Part shown: piece after piece, positions 11,891 through 23,244 of the stretch
Numbering within the stretch: the first letter of the stretch is position 1
Layout of the letters: each line of letters starts with the position of its first letter
Origin: Malus domestica
Lineage: Eukaryota; Streptophyta; Magnoliopsida; Rosales; Rosaceae
Direction of reading: 5' to 3'
DNA length: 64,000 bases
NCBI RefSeq assembly: GCF_042453785.1
Contig: NC_091670.1
Coordinates: 33,553,501-33,617,500 of the forward strand
Notes under the pieces: generated by a model
Databases searched by the model: none
The model's input: only the letters and a program-made list of their open reading frames with translations
Told to the model about the DNA's origin: nothing
Translations under genes and position numbers: made by a program

Positions 11891-12278
11891 CAGTGGTGGA
11901 TTCAAGAAATATTATTAGGAGGGTCAGCAAAAATAGTGCGCGTAGCTCGCAATTTTTTTTAATCAGAAATAACATGCATATCGCCATTTCATCGAGTCTT
12001 GGTAAGGCTAAAGTCATTTGGAAAGACATATTGGACACCTGTTAATGTATGCAAGGGGCAACCGCCCAAGGTATCCATGGACATTCACGGAGTCTTGGTA
12101 GGCTTGAAGTCAGTTGGAGGGCATGTATGAAGCCAACTTTAATCTTCAAAAGGGCATCACTCAAGGTATCCATGAACATTTACCGAAGTTTAGAGGGTCA
12201 GCACTCAAAGTATCCATGAACGTTTACCGAAGTTCGGAGGGTCAACTGACCCCCTACCCCTCAATGCATCTGTCACTG
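11891..12278. mobile_element. Non-autonomous hAT element, 388 bp
   Basis: Flanked by a perfect 8-bp duplication TCAGTAGT (11883-11890 and 12279-12286), the hAT target-site length. The ends are CAGTGGTGGATTC and, inverted, CAGTGACAGATGC (9 of 13 matching). CAGTGGCGGAT-like ends are typical of plant hAT elements. The interior has no coding frame but repeats phrases such as 'aaggtatccatg' and 'ttaccgaagttt', suggesting internal duplication. Confidence 0.8.
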
Positions 12279-12352
12279 TCAGTAGTATGAATATTGTCTC
12301 CAAGATTGAGTGTACGTCTAAGTATGAACTATTCCAAATTGTGAAACTGAAG

Positions 12353-12470
12353 CTTAACCTAGGCTTATATTTGAAGTTTCTTAACAGTTTATATATTTCT
12401 GTCGCTTTCTATAGAAGACAATGTATATGATTGTCAAGAAACTTCAAATATAAGCCTAACTAGGTTAAAG
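12353..12470. repeat. Near-perfect inverted repeat (hairpin)
   Basis: The left arm at about 12353-12385 contains 'gcttatatttgaagtttctt'. The right arm at about 12433-12470 contains its reverse complement 'aagaaacttcaaatataagc'. The arms match over roughly 30 bases with a small bulge near 'taacctag', around a loop of about 47 bases. Such a hairpin could be a young MITE remnant or a miRNA-like precursor; nothing seen decides between them. Confidence 0.7.
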
Positions 12471-12479
12471 GTGACAACC

Positions 12480-13059
12480 CTAATTAACCAAATGATGTCA
12501 TTACCAATTATAAATTAACAATGCATGTCCAGCAAGACTGTACGTACAGCGAGCCACTCCATTTGGCTGCAGATCTTTTCACAGTATCACAAGAGTAAGG
12601 CAGAAATGAGAACGAACGATTTCATATCGTCAATTATTTTATTTATAACTTCAAAGAGACAACAATTGCAGTAATCAGATTAGCAAACAAGTGAGTTGAT
12701 ATTGGTCCTTTCTTTCTATATATTGACGTCCAAGACAAGGATTAATTTGCAAAAGACAGTTAGATAGTTGAAAACAAAACATGTATGCAACCACAAGAAA
12801 CATCAAAATCAGATTGAGTCGTTGTCATTTTTCATTTAAAATACTTGGAATAATGTAGAGACAATAATGAATAGGGTTAGAAAGAAAGTGACGATCCTAT
12901 TCTTATAAGATAATTAGTTGTTGGGTTGTTTTAAACTGAGAATTCTTGTGTTTAATTAGGCTTCAAGATGTCTTTTTTTTTTTAAACAAAATATTTTCCG
13001 TGGTTTCAATTTTTACTAAATTGTGGTCAATAAATTTATTTTGTACAAAGATATTTGAA
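12480..13059. other. Intergenic, nothing recognised
   Basis: No gene or element supported. Confidence 0.5.
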
Positions 13060-13300
13060 ACCGGGGATTTAAAATCGCTACTTATGAGATCAAATATGAG
13101 GTCGCTCACTTATAAATATAGAAGAATACCATTAGTCTATATAGTCTGTCCTTTCTCTTATTGTCTTTGGCGACTTCGTCAAATGCAATTTATGTGTATA
13201 CACATTTATAAAGAAGGAAATCAAGTTATAGATGTTTTAGCTTCATCTGGGGCAATTAGTTCTGCTTTTTACTGGTGTCTACGATTCCAAATTTTGTAAC
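13060..13300 (+). mobile_element. LINE remnant, RNase H C-terminal part
   Basis: The frame ending at 13299 contains HIYKEGNQVIDVLASSG, which matches the conserved C-terminal stretch of the RNase H-like domain in plant LINE and LINE-derived proteins (consensus H.YREGN..AD.LA). Upstream conserved parts are missing or too decayed to read. The sequence up to about 13450 may be LINE 3' tail. Dead fragment. Confidence 0.6.
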
Positions 13301-13505
13301 CTTTGTTCATGCTCATGACTTTTCGTTTTGTTTCTATTATCGTTTTTGTTGATTGTTTTGTCTTTGCAGGTATTGGCATAGTCTCCCTGCTTGTATCTTT
13401 TTCGTGTACTTTCAATTATTATCAACAAGTTTGGTGGAGAAGGGGGTGTGGGATTTCTAGGTGTAATGGTCGTCACCCCTTCAGAGGAGAGTAGATGTCT
13501 CATAC

Positions 13506-13556
13506 GCGACCATTGCCAAATCGCGACCATTGCCAAATTTCAACCATTGGCAAATA
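13506..13556. repeat. Short tandem repeat, about 17 bp x 3
   Basis: The unit 'gcgaccattgccaaat' occurs twice in a row, followed by a diverged third copy 'caaccattggcaaat'. Confidence 0.7.
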
Positions 13557-15392
13557 GCTAACCTCACCTAATCTTTCTTCATTTGAAAAAAAATTATGTA
13601 TATCTTTGGTCCCTTTTTTAATGACTACCCTGGCTTGCTGGCCATAATGGAGACTCCATAGTTTGAATACATTCATTGAACCACATGCAAGTTTAAATCA
13701 CCATGAAATAAGAAAAACATATAGAATGCTAGAGCTGCATGGTAAAGTTTTTATCGGAGAGATTCTACTCAAGATATTCCCATCGATTAGCGCGATTGTA
13801 AAATTTGTTAAACATAATTAATAGTGAGCTATTCCACTAATTAGTGGGTCACAAGACCCTCTTAACATAATTTCCATGGCATTCCGAGAATAACGTGATT
13901 AATTTCTTAAGGCACCATTCATGCATGACTAATTTATTAAATCAACACTCGATTTGATTGTCCCTCTCAAAAGGAAATCATTATCATGCTAAAAGACAAT
14001 ATGACACACACATATATGTCATTTATGATACTTTAATCAAAGAACATATTTACTTACGAAAAAAGGAAATTAAAATAATTCTGACTCTTTGAGTTTTCTG
14101 GGTTTATTAAATTAAAGTTATGAGAATCATTTCGATCATTAACCAATAAACTTTCAAAGAATAACCCTACTCCTTTAAAGTAAAACTGTAGCTGCCGACC
14201 CCTTGTGTTTGGTTTTGAGGTCGGTGGCAATCCTTCTTGGTCATTTCCCTCTTTCCCTCTTTGTTTTCAGTCATGGTCGTTCTATAAATATGCCGATGAG
14301 AGTCTTAATAGTTGTTGTCGTGGTCATGACTTTGACATTTGCTGTTTCTAATTCGAGGTGATGATTTTTGTGGTTTGTGTACTGGACAAAGGACTATGAG
14401 GAGAACACTCAATGTTTGTTGGAGGTGACTCGTATATAGAAGAGTTTCTACTGGCGATTGCAAGAGCATCAGAGAATGGAGCAAAAATGAACTCGTGGTG
14501 CCTTCAGTTCTTCGACTTGCAAAGTTCAATCCTCGTGATTAAGATTTGGGGTTTAGGAAGAAGTCATACGTGGCACGAATTTTATCCTATTTTTGATGAG
14601 TTTTGTAATTGTGGTGGAAATAATAGTATTTTGGAATGCGTGGTCTCTTGAACTGTACTCCAATTTCTAATTGCTCCTAGTCATTATGCTTCTAGTCCTT
14701 TTAGTTAAATTGAACTTAGAATATGAAGCATGACTGGGATGCACTCTAAGACAAGGGAAAACACGCATAAGTAGCTTGAAAGGTAAGAGCCAGTATTTGG
14801 TTTTAGCCGAGATGATTATAGGGATTGATCAACGTAGGAAGCTTCGTTTTAGTGCAATATAATGGCCTCTTGTCACATTCTTGGGTTAATCAACAGTACC
14901 CTCTCTCATTATTATCATTAACTATCAGATGTATTCCATAAGTGAAAGTAATATGATATATACCTCAAACAATTTATCAATTAATGTAGTTTCTTTTCCT
15001 ATGAATATTCTGATGATCACTTGCACGTTTTTTGGAAACCCAACTTTTTTTGTATATATATATTTGTAGTGGAGGCTTTTTGTTTACTTTGGCAGAGCAA
15101 TTAATTAAAGGGGAGAGCTTGCTTGTTAAAGCAAGCATGCACATACGTTTTTGCCTATAGCAATAGTGACTAGAAAGCTTTCACAGTTACTGAATGAGAA
15201 GAAAGAGATATAGAGAAAGAGTAAAGACCAAATTTTGCAGAGATCTTTTATTAATTTTATCAAAAAGACTCTAGTTACTTGTTTAGCCTTAGTATATTTG
15301 CTTTTTATCTGTTTAATTAGGGTAACACTGGCATAAAATGAACATAAGCTTGACATGAGTTTTGTGATGAAGTGGTAATTAGCGACCATTGG
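13557..15392. other. Intergenic, nothing recognised
   Basis: No coding region or element supported. Its last bases ATTGG (15388-15392) are the left flank of the next Cassandra element. Confidence 0.5.
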
Positions 15393-15543
15393 TGTCACAT
15401 CCCGGCCCAGGGCAGATCATTTCCCGGGCCCGCTCCACCACCGTAGCACAATATTGTCCGCTTTGGGCTTACCATTCCCTCACGGTTTTGTTTTTGGGAA
15501 CTCACAAGCAACTTCTCAGTAGGTCACCCATCCTGGGAGTGCT
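15393..15543 (-). repeat. Third, truncated Cassandra LTR piece
   Basis: About 151 bp of LTR joined directly after a complete LTR end, beginning in the middle of the 5S-like domain ('cacccatcctgggagtgctt' on the plus strand). This is likely the product of unequal recombination or template switching between LTRs. Confidence 0.8.
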
Positions 15544-15828
15544 TGTCACATCCCGGCCCGGGGCGGATCATTTCCCGGGCCCACTCCACCACTGTAACAC
15601 GATATTGTCCGCTTTGGGCTTACCATTCCCTCACGGTTTTGTTTTTTTGGAACTCACGAGCAACTTCCCAGTAGGTCACCCATCCTGGGAGTGCTCTGGC
15701 CTCCTTCTCGCTTAACTTCGAAGTTCCTACGGAACCTGAAAACAGTGAGCTCACAAAAGGCCTCATGCTAGGTAGGGATAGGAATATACATTTAAGGATC
15801 ACTCTCCTGGGCGATGTGGGATGTCACA
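15544..15828 (-). repeat. Complete Cassandra LTR, 285 bp
   Basis: Bounded by TGTCACATCCC and GGGATGTCACA on the plus strand. It lies next to the purine tract and so acts as the 3' LTR of the element on the minus strand. Confidence 0.85.
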
Positions 15829-16129
15829 ATCCACCCCCCTTAGGGGCCCGACGTCCTCGTCAGCACACCACGGCCAAGGTTAGGCTCTGATACCAAATTG
15901 TCACATCCCGGCCCAGGGCGGATCATTTCCTAGGCCCGCTCCACCACCGTAGCACAATATTGTCCGCTTTGGGCTTACCATTCTGTTGACCCTAGAAATT
16001 ACAAAGCCTACGTGGCGCGCAGGCCGAATATATTCTAAGCTAACTACGTCCTTCGGTGATTGCGGGGCGTGCCAACTCGTCGGCCGAGGCTCGGCCGAGG
16101 AGTAAATTTGATGATGCTGCGTTGGGTCG

Positions 16130-17000
16130 CGCTACTGACTTCTGCGTCTTGCGATTGCGGCCGAGAAAGGAACGCGTCTCGGCCTCTTGGGTTCTCGAGC
16201 CTGAAGACAAGGCTGCTATTTCTTACAAAGTTCACGAACCGAATTCGGCTTACAATGTGCCGAATGTAATAACTGTAACACCTCACCTCGCCGAGAAGGC
16301 TAATGAGATGACCTCGACCAACAAGGATTCGAAAACCCTTCTCGACCGAGACTTGGATAGGCAATCGACCGTTCTCGCCGCAGTGCTGTTGATGCCAACG
16401 GAAGATACTGCGAGACCGACCGACTCTACGGTGACAGAGCTATCTATGCCGACTTAAGATATCACCGGTTGCTTCCACAGTGCTGTTGATGCCAACGGAA
16501 GATGTGTCAGCGAAAAAGGAAAAGAAAAAGATCTCAAGTTGTGAGAGTTTGCGCAGGGCAATTTTGTATTGATTTTTGTGTCTTGCGATTGCGGCCGAGG
16601 AAGGAACAATTCTCGGCCTCTTGGGTTCTAGAGCCTGAAGACAAGGCTGCTAATTTGCGAAGTTCAATCTCAAATTCGGCTGTCAATGTGCCGAATACAG
16701 TAACCTGGTAACACCCCACTTCGCCGAGAAGGCTGATGAGATGACCTCGACCAATGAGGATTCGGAAATCCTTCTCGACCGAGACTTGGATAGGTAACCA
16801 GTCGTCCTCGCCGTAGTGCTGTTGATGCCAACGGAAGATGCTGCGAGATCGGCTGATTCTACGGTGACAGAGCTATCTATGCCGACTTAAGATATCACCG
16901 GTTGCCTTCACAGTGCTGTTGATGCCAACGGAAGATGTGTCGGCGAAAAAAGAAAATAAAAAATCTCAAGGTGTTGAGAAAGTTTGCGCAGGGCAGTTTT
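16130..17000. repeat. 435-bp tandem duplication inside the insertion
   Basis: 'cttgcgattgcggccgag' starts at 16148 and 16582, and 'gcgcagggca' at 16551 and about 16986, giving a period near 435 bp. The two copies share phrases such as 'gttgatgccaacggaagat'. Confidence 0.8.
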
Positions 17001-17282
17001 GTGTGTGTTGGAGGTCCCCTTCCCGTTGCCACTGTATCTGTATTTATAGGAACAAATGTTGTGTGGCGCAGCTTCACACTACTGCAAGATTTGATTTTAA
17101 TTCAAACTCGTCAGCTAGAATCCCGGTCAAGATTTCTCCAGATAAGCAGCAACATATTTTTTTAGAGGCATCATTATCTCCTAGACTCGGCAATAAAGGA
17201 AGCACTGCCAAAAACCACCTTGATAACGATGTTTGCCTTCCACGTGTATTGCGCTTTCCATAGCATGCCGACTGCCTACCAG

Positions 17283-17283
<1 letters not shown>

Positions 17284-17330
<47 letters not shown>
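17284..17330. repeat. (AT)n microsatellite
   Basis: About 47 bp of uninterrupted AT dinucleotides. Confidence 0.95.
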
Positions 17331-17333
<3 letters not shown>

Positions 17334-17970
17334 ATGGCCTTTCAAACCTTCCATCACCTGACAACTTCCTCACCATTATTAAAAAAAACATTTGTTATTC
17401 TTCCTTATCCTTTGCATGCCTCAAAAGAAACCGTGGACTATCTCCTAGTCCAATTAGAACTTTATGTTCACCACTTTGCTTCCAAGTGCAGCTATGCACG
17501 CAAAATAAGATAGAATCTATGAATCTAATCCCCAAAACACATAATCACGTGGCCAAAACCAACATCTTATCCAAAGGCAATTGAGATATAATCAAATAAT
17601 AATTTAATATATTACTAAGAGATAACATCATGATTAAAATCATAATATTATCCTTTAATAATGATAAAAATTATCTTTACTTTGTCATCCAACGATTGAG
17701 AGCTATGCTCACTCAACGGCCTTGATTGCACGGGCCGATGGTGTAAATTTGGGTCCAAACACATTCCCTCATGGTTTTGTTTTTGGGAACTCACGAGCAA
17801 CTTCCCAATGGGTCACCTATCCTAGGAGTGCTCTGGCCTCCTTCTCGCTTAACTTCGAAGTTCCTACGGAACCCGAAGCCAATGAGCTCCCAAAAGGCCT
17901 CATGCTAGGTAGGGATGAGAATATACATTTAAGGATCACTCCCCTGGGCGATGTGGGATGTCACAGTTGG

Positions 17971-19131
17971 CTTACGAGAAGGGCAAAATTTTGGTGTTAA
18001 AATAAGCATGTTACGGTCTAATATTGCAGAAAACAAAATTTAGCCTACTCTCAATGCTTAAATTCACTACATACTACCATGAAAAAAAAATAGCCCATTC
18101 CTATATAAATTTCTAGCTCTAGCATTAATGAAATAATCAAATTATTTAGACACACAAAACTGACGCATTTAACTAAATAATAAAAATATTCAGCAAATGT
18201 GGCTTTGTATGTCTAAATATAACATCACCTGTTTTTATGTTATGTGAGCCCGCTAGGGTTCATTTTGTAACCATACGAAAACTGGAATAAGTTCTTCAAC
18301 AAATTTTTAGTTAAAAAAAAATTCTGAAAACAAAATATATTTATCAAATAGCTAGCCCCTAAATAAACTACTCTAATATACGGGAATTTAAACTTGGTTG
18401 CAATGGGGAGGGACGTGCTGGTCTAAATCACATCTACAACCAAAATTTGAGAAGCACTTATATAAGCTTGAATAATCGTTGGCAGCAGTTTATCTAATCA
18501 TAGAATTTTTTTTTATTACAAGTGATATTACTACTCTAAGCTACATTGAAGGGAGACAGAAGGTTGAATCTGGTACACAATGGATTGAAGATGAAGACTC
18601 TAACCACTAGGACAATGCACCACTTGCATATATTGTATATATATAACAAAACATATATTTTGTCCACATATAATTGTAGATGTCTTGTGTTCTATTAACA
18701 TTAGGGATATGTTCTTTCTTTATTGGTGTAATTATACATGTCAAATACTAAATTAGTAATTGTATAGCCATTTATTTATCGGCATTTCCATTTTAGTCAT
18801 ATATCTAAAGAATAGTTTTTAATTTGGATAATTTTTTTTAGAGATAGCCTTTGATTGAGAGGCCTAAAATATGAATGGTTTCAGTCCTTAAAATGCATTA
18901 TGGGGTACGTTGTCTTAAGAAAGTTGGGTGCATTTTTTTTTCTTACAGTAGGATCATTATTGAAGAAAGAATGTGCATGCATGTAATCGTGTAGCAATCA
19001 ATTATGAATATCGAACATATATTATACTTAAAGGTTGCCTTGGCCTCGGTCATGCATGTGTCGGTCAGACACAGTAGTACATAGGGGTCTCTCTCTTACA
19101 CTAATTAAGTAATCAAATAATTGACCATCTA
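17971..19131. other. Intergenic, nothing recognised
   Basis: AT-rich; no gene or clear element. Confidence 0.5.
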
Positions 19132-19405
19132 TTTGTTAACTACATTGTAAAAGATGGATAATTGGTACAGAGGAAGAGGAAAATGATAGAGAGCAACCAG
19201 AGAGATTGTATTGATGGAATTCAAAGAATGTATTCAATTGAACTTAATGAAAATAATAGTTATACAATCCCTTATATAGCCATATATCCCTATTACAATA
19301 ATACCCTTCTAACTATACTAACAAACTCCACTACTGAAATAGTGTCACGTGGCATTTCTGTTATTACTAAACATTTCTGTTATTACTATTTGGTTTGAAA
19401 ACTGA
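19132..19405 (-). mobile_element. Solo-LTR-like dispersed repeat, copy 1
   Basis: On the minus strand this matches the plus-strand sequence at 45283-45550 over most of its length: 'ccacgtgacactatttcag', 'ctatataagggattgt', 'caatctctct' and the end 'aatgtagttaac'. 'ctatataaggg' looks like a TATA box and the C/T-rich part downstream like an LTR R/U5 region. No internal domains or target duplication were found. It ends about 160 bp upstream of the MYB start, so it may sit in that gene's promoter. Confidence 0.55.
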
Positions 19406-19980
19406 CATAATTTATATCTGATTATAAACAAGTATATGTCTATATATATGTACATATATTGTGTGTACATAATTCATTACTAATGACAAGCACAGAAACC
19501 GCCCCTTAGAGTGATGGCCTTTCACATGTATGAAATACAAAATCAGGAAGAGTGTAAGCTGGGCTGAGATGGGCCACCGCTGCTGCGGCAAACAGAAGGT
19601 GAAGAGAGGTCTATGGTCGCCTGAAGAAGATGAGAAGCTTAGCAAACACATTACCACCCATGGTCATGACAGCTGGAGTTCTGTCCCAAAACATGCAGGT
19701 ATACATATACTTGATTAATTACATTTTTCAAGTTCATGAATTTGTGAGTGAGAAAGTTTCATTTTTAGCTCGGGGTCATGGCAGGCTTGCAGAGGTGTGG
19801 CAAGAGTTGCAGGTTGAGATGGATAAACTATTTGAGACCCGAACTCAAGAGGGGATCCTTTACTCCTGAAGAAGAACAGACTATCATTGATGTTCACAGA
19901 ATTTTGGGCAACAAGTGAGGATTTAATTAACCTTTTTTTTTTTAATTTTTTGTCAAACAATACTTCGTTTCTTTAAAAAT

Positions 19981-20256
19981 GTTAGATAAGAGTCACTTAG
20001 TACTATGGTCTAGTAGTATTTCTCTTCAATTGTAAGTGAGAAGTCTTAGGTTAGATTTTCGCCAAAAGGCGAATTTGAACCACATTATTACTAGCCCACC
20101 CCCCCCACAAATAATATTGTTAGATAAGAGTCACTTAGTACTACGGTCTAGTAGTATTCCTCTTCAATTGTAAGTGAAAAGTCGTAGGTTAGATTCTCGC
20201 CAAAAGACGAATTTGAACCACATTATTACTAGCTCACCCCCCCAACAGATAATATT
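19981..20256 (+). mobile_element. Tandem pair of tRNA-derived SINEs in MYB intron 2
   Basis: Two copies with a 138-bp period (19981-20118 and 20119-20256). Each has 'cttagtactayggtctagtag' (box-A-like), then 'ttaggttagattytcgcc' (box-B-like), then 'gaatttgaaccacattatta'. A 'ttagataagag'-like sequence precedes copy 1, lies between the copies and follows copy 2 ('taagataagag', about 20272), as expected for a target duplication repeated three times. The same family occurs at 49106-49250. Confidence 0.75.
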
Positions 20257-22084
20257 ATTAAACAAAAAATGTAAGATAAGAGGCCGTCGATTATGATCAG
20301 TAGTTGAATTACATCAATTATTATGCTCAGTTGTTAATTAATTAGTAGTAGCACCACCACACCATTAATTTCAACTCATATAGTCACTACTAGAAATTTT
20401 GACTTTACCGATAAAATGAATTTGTCGGCAAAAGTCAAAATTTGTCGGTAAAGACTCTTTCACGACGAAAAAATTTGTCGGCCATTTTGTCACGCAAAGC
20501 ATGTCGTGCAAGACTCTAGCCGACAAAATTCAACATTTCGTCGGCTATGAAGTGGTTATTTCCCGACAAAACATATTTTGCCGGCATTCTTAAACCCCAA
20601 CAAAAAATTCTGTCGGAAAAGGATTTTTAAGCCTACAAAATGCACCGTTTTGCCAACAAGATATGTTCGTCGGAAAAGATATTTTGTCGGCACTGCCTTA
20701 CTCTATCGACAAAATTAGCTTTGTCGGGAAAGAATTTTAATTCATTAAAAAAAAAAAGCTTGAAAACACACAAAATAATTTCTAATAATGCTGCTTTGAT
20801 TAGTAATATGTATATGTACAATGGTTATACAAAGTATTATATTATACAATAATCCTATTCTACTCCCATTCCTCAATTATCGGTTTAGCAGTAGCTTCGC
20901 AATAATATCCTACAAAAATAATACAAAATCGTAATTATTATGTATGACAACATAAGAAAGAGCATCCTTAAAACCGAAACAATCAAATTGTAGCTAGGAA
21001 TCTTTCTATAAGTAATAACATTATGGAGCTGCACTGATTCACACAACATCATGAAAAAGATACATTCAATTGAAGATACTTTAACATAACAATCTGTTAG
21101 AAAATGGGGATGGGCTGCAATTAACACCATAGTTACACTAAACAATGAAAACTTAACCAATTTGTCAACAAGAAAGCATGTAATCCCGTAATCAAGCATA
21201 TAGTCAGACTTGAATTTCACTTGCATCTTGGATGATAAAGCATGTACTCATGTAATCAAGCACATAGTAAAAGACATTTCAAACCTTGCAATCAACATCT
21301 CAGACCACCTGCCATTTGAGAGGTACTCTTTAATCCCTTAATAAGATGCAAATAAAAATGAATGAAAGAAGGTACAATAAGTTACGCAATAATAATTAAA
21401 AGATATTCAACTCTGGGATTAATTAGTAGCCCTCAAGAATACAAAGAAAATCCTCAAACATAAAAAATTTCTCACAACTTGATCAAATTGTATTAATGAC
21501 GACAATTGTAACTTATTGGGGAATCAAAATTGCTTACACAATGCTCCTTGCTCATGTCTAGGATAGACATAATCAAACTATTCGTCCATGTACTTGGAAT
21601 AAACACAAGGCAGAGAAAGCAAAACATACAATATATTCCTAGCACAATCAAACTTACCTGTACAAAGCTCCTTGCTCAGTGTGTTGTGCACAATAGGGGG
21701 ACAAAATATACAATATATTCTTGTCATCAGCTGAATGGGAGAGTAACACAAGTTAGGAACCGATGAGAAAACATAACAGAGGGATAATTTATACGATATA
21801 CTTGAGATAAAATTCACCATCACCAGCCTCATAAGCAAGTGCAACTACATTAACTTCAATCAGGCGCACCTGGAATAAAAATAACAAGACTAATTTAATA
21901 GTATTATTATTATAATTTCGATGAAGAGAAGACTAAGTTAATATAGACTTGCACATGTTACCACATCTACATATGAGTTGTGTAACAACTACATATGTTG
22001 GATTATTCAAAAGATTTGCAAACAACATGGAGTTTAGAATGGTTTAGAGAGATCCTGGCAAATAGCTAACATTGTACATGTTAC

Positions 22085-22373
22085 CTGTCAATTTGAAGAA
22101 GGCATCACTTGCATAAACTAAAGGCATGTCTGGTAAGTGCAGATCAGTTCTGCAAGGCAACACAACCATATCAAAGCAAACAAAAAGTACAATCATCAGT
22201 AAGATTGTAAGAGATAAAATTAAGGCTGAACTGAGAAGGCCTACCCCTGATAAGCTGGATCTCTTCCCACAAACTAATATGGCCATTAACTCCGGACAAG
22301 ATGTTATTAACTGCAGTTGCAGCTCTCGTCTTCTCTACATCACTTGCCTTGCAACATTCTTCAATGTCGGATC
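22085..22373 (-). pseudogene. Captured fragment of a twin-LOV/PAS photoreceptor gene
   Basis: On the minus strand three pieces line up with the linker and start of LOV2 in twin-LOV (TLP1/PLP) proteins: EECCKASDVEKTRAATAVNN, then, after a frame change, LVCGKRSSLSGVGLLSSA, then an exon 22149-22085 encoding TDLHLPDMPLVYASDAFFK. The last exon keeps an AG acceptor (ttgcag) and a GT donor (gtaaca), so introns of the source gene were captured with it. The LOV photocysteine region is absent. Homology is judged from memory of the family, not by alignment. Confidence 0.65.
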
Positions 22374-22589
22374 CTGCATGTTACATAGTAAACTAAGACT
22401 CAACCACAACAAAATTTTGGTCACAATCAAAACCAGAAACCACGATCAACATAGCTAGAACACCAAAAAGAATGTAATTTAATATTAACATCACAACCAA
22501 TCATAGATAACAGGAAGCCACAATTGAAAAAGTTATATATTACAACATTACTTGGAACAAAAGAATTGAGATGTGGCATTACACGAATC

Positions 22590-23244
22590 TTTACTATCAG
22601 CATCATCTAGTGCAGATTCCAAAACCTTCGCCCTGTTCCTCAATCCCTTCCACAAAACATTCGCCCCTCTGTGTTCGGTCGAGTCACAAATAACATGTGG
22701 GGATTAGGAAGTGGATCAGCAATCAAAATTAATAATCCAAATTGTCGTATACACCAAGCCCTGCAACTTAAAAGGTTAAATTAAATTTTCCAACTTAAAA
22801 CCCTATATTAAATTCTACAAATTGAACTGGCAGACATAGAATTAGAGAGGAGAATGAAGATAATCACTTGCAGAGATCACTGACCTTCGAGTTCTTGGCA
22901 GCTTTGATGGTTTTTTTTTTTATCCACCCTAATAAACATAACACACAATAGGCTCGCAACCTAATACAAATTCAAGCCCACAAATTCCATTTCAATTTTG
23001 ACAAAACAAATCGAAAAAGAAAATTGAAAACCTTAAGAGAATTACAGAGACAACTGATGGGTTTATGCACCAGAACTAGAATTGAAGATGACAATTAGAA
23101 GGGAAAGAAAAAAAAAACCTTTTCGAGGGCTTTGAATTTGACGTCGGTTTCGATCTCCAGCGGAAGGAGGCAGTCGGTCGGTATGTGTATTTGCAGCGAC
23201 CAGGGAGAGGGAGAGGGAGAAGGAGTGGGACGGAGAGACAACAT
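22590..23244 (-). pseudogene. Exon-like pieces of an unidentified captured gene
   Basis: At 23244-23119 an ATG opens a 42-codon frame (MLSLRPTPSPSPSPWSLQ... ending FKALEK) followed by a GT. At about 22888-22871 'gctgccaagaactcgaag' (AAKNSK) is also followed by GT. At about 22670-22590 the frame reads GANVLWKGLRNRAKVLESAL. Together these look like consecutive exons of a lysine-rich helical protein. I do not recognise the family. It may be a second capture within the same CACTA element. Confidence 0.4.

Larger units (their letters stand above)
15984..17761. mobile_element. LTR-ended insertion (solo-LTR-like), 1,778 bp
   Basis: Starts TGTTGACC and ends CCAAACA (TG...CA), and sits between two copies of CATTC (15979-15983 and 17762-17766). 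CATTC is single in the intact Cassandra LTR sequence at this point, so this is a clean 5-bp target duplication. There is no PBS, purine tract or coding domain, so a large solo LTR is the simplest reading. A 435-bp internal tandem duplication and an AT microsatellite lie inside it. Confidence 0.8.
15393..17965 (-). mobile_element. Cassandra TRIM, copy 2, with three LTR pieces and a nested insertion
   Basis: Read on the minus strand: an LTR at 17965-15901, interrupted by an insertion (15984-17761); a PBS TGGTATCAGAGC at 15895-15884; a purine tract (about 15843-15829, 'taaggggggtggat'); a full LTR at 15828-15544 (285 bp); then a 5'-truncated third LTR piece at 15543-15393 that starts inside the 5S-like domain. 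Outer flanks are ATTGG (15388-15392) and GTTGG (17966-17970), 4 of 5 matching, a plausible target duplication. 5S-like domains are visible as 'cgcttaacttcgaagttcc' on the plus strand. Confidence 0.88.

Noticed and set aside
16056..16457. Open frame of 133 codons
   Set aside because: It lies inside an LTR-like insertion and overlaps a tandem duplication; no domain is seen and the second repeat copy is not open in the same frame.
17220..17513. Frame containing an Ile-Tyr run
   Set aside because: It is the translation of the (AT)n microsatellite.
19530..19718. Longer MYB N-terminus starting at 19530
   Set aside because: The residues before MGHRCCGKQ do not fit MYB proteins, which begin with MG; the ATG at 19569 was used instead.
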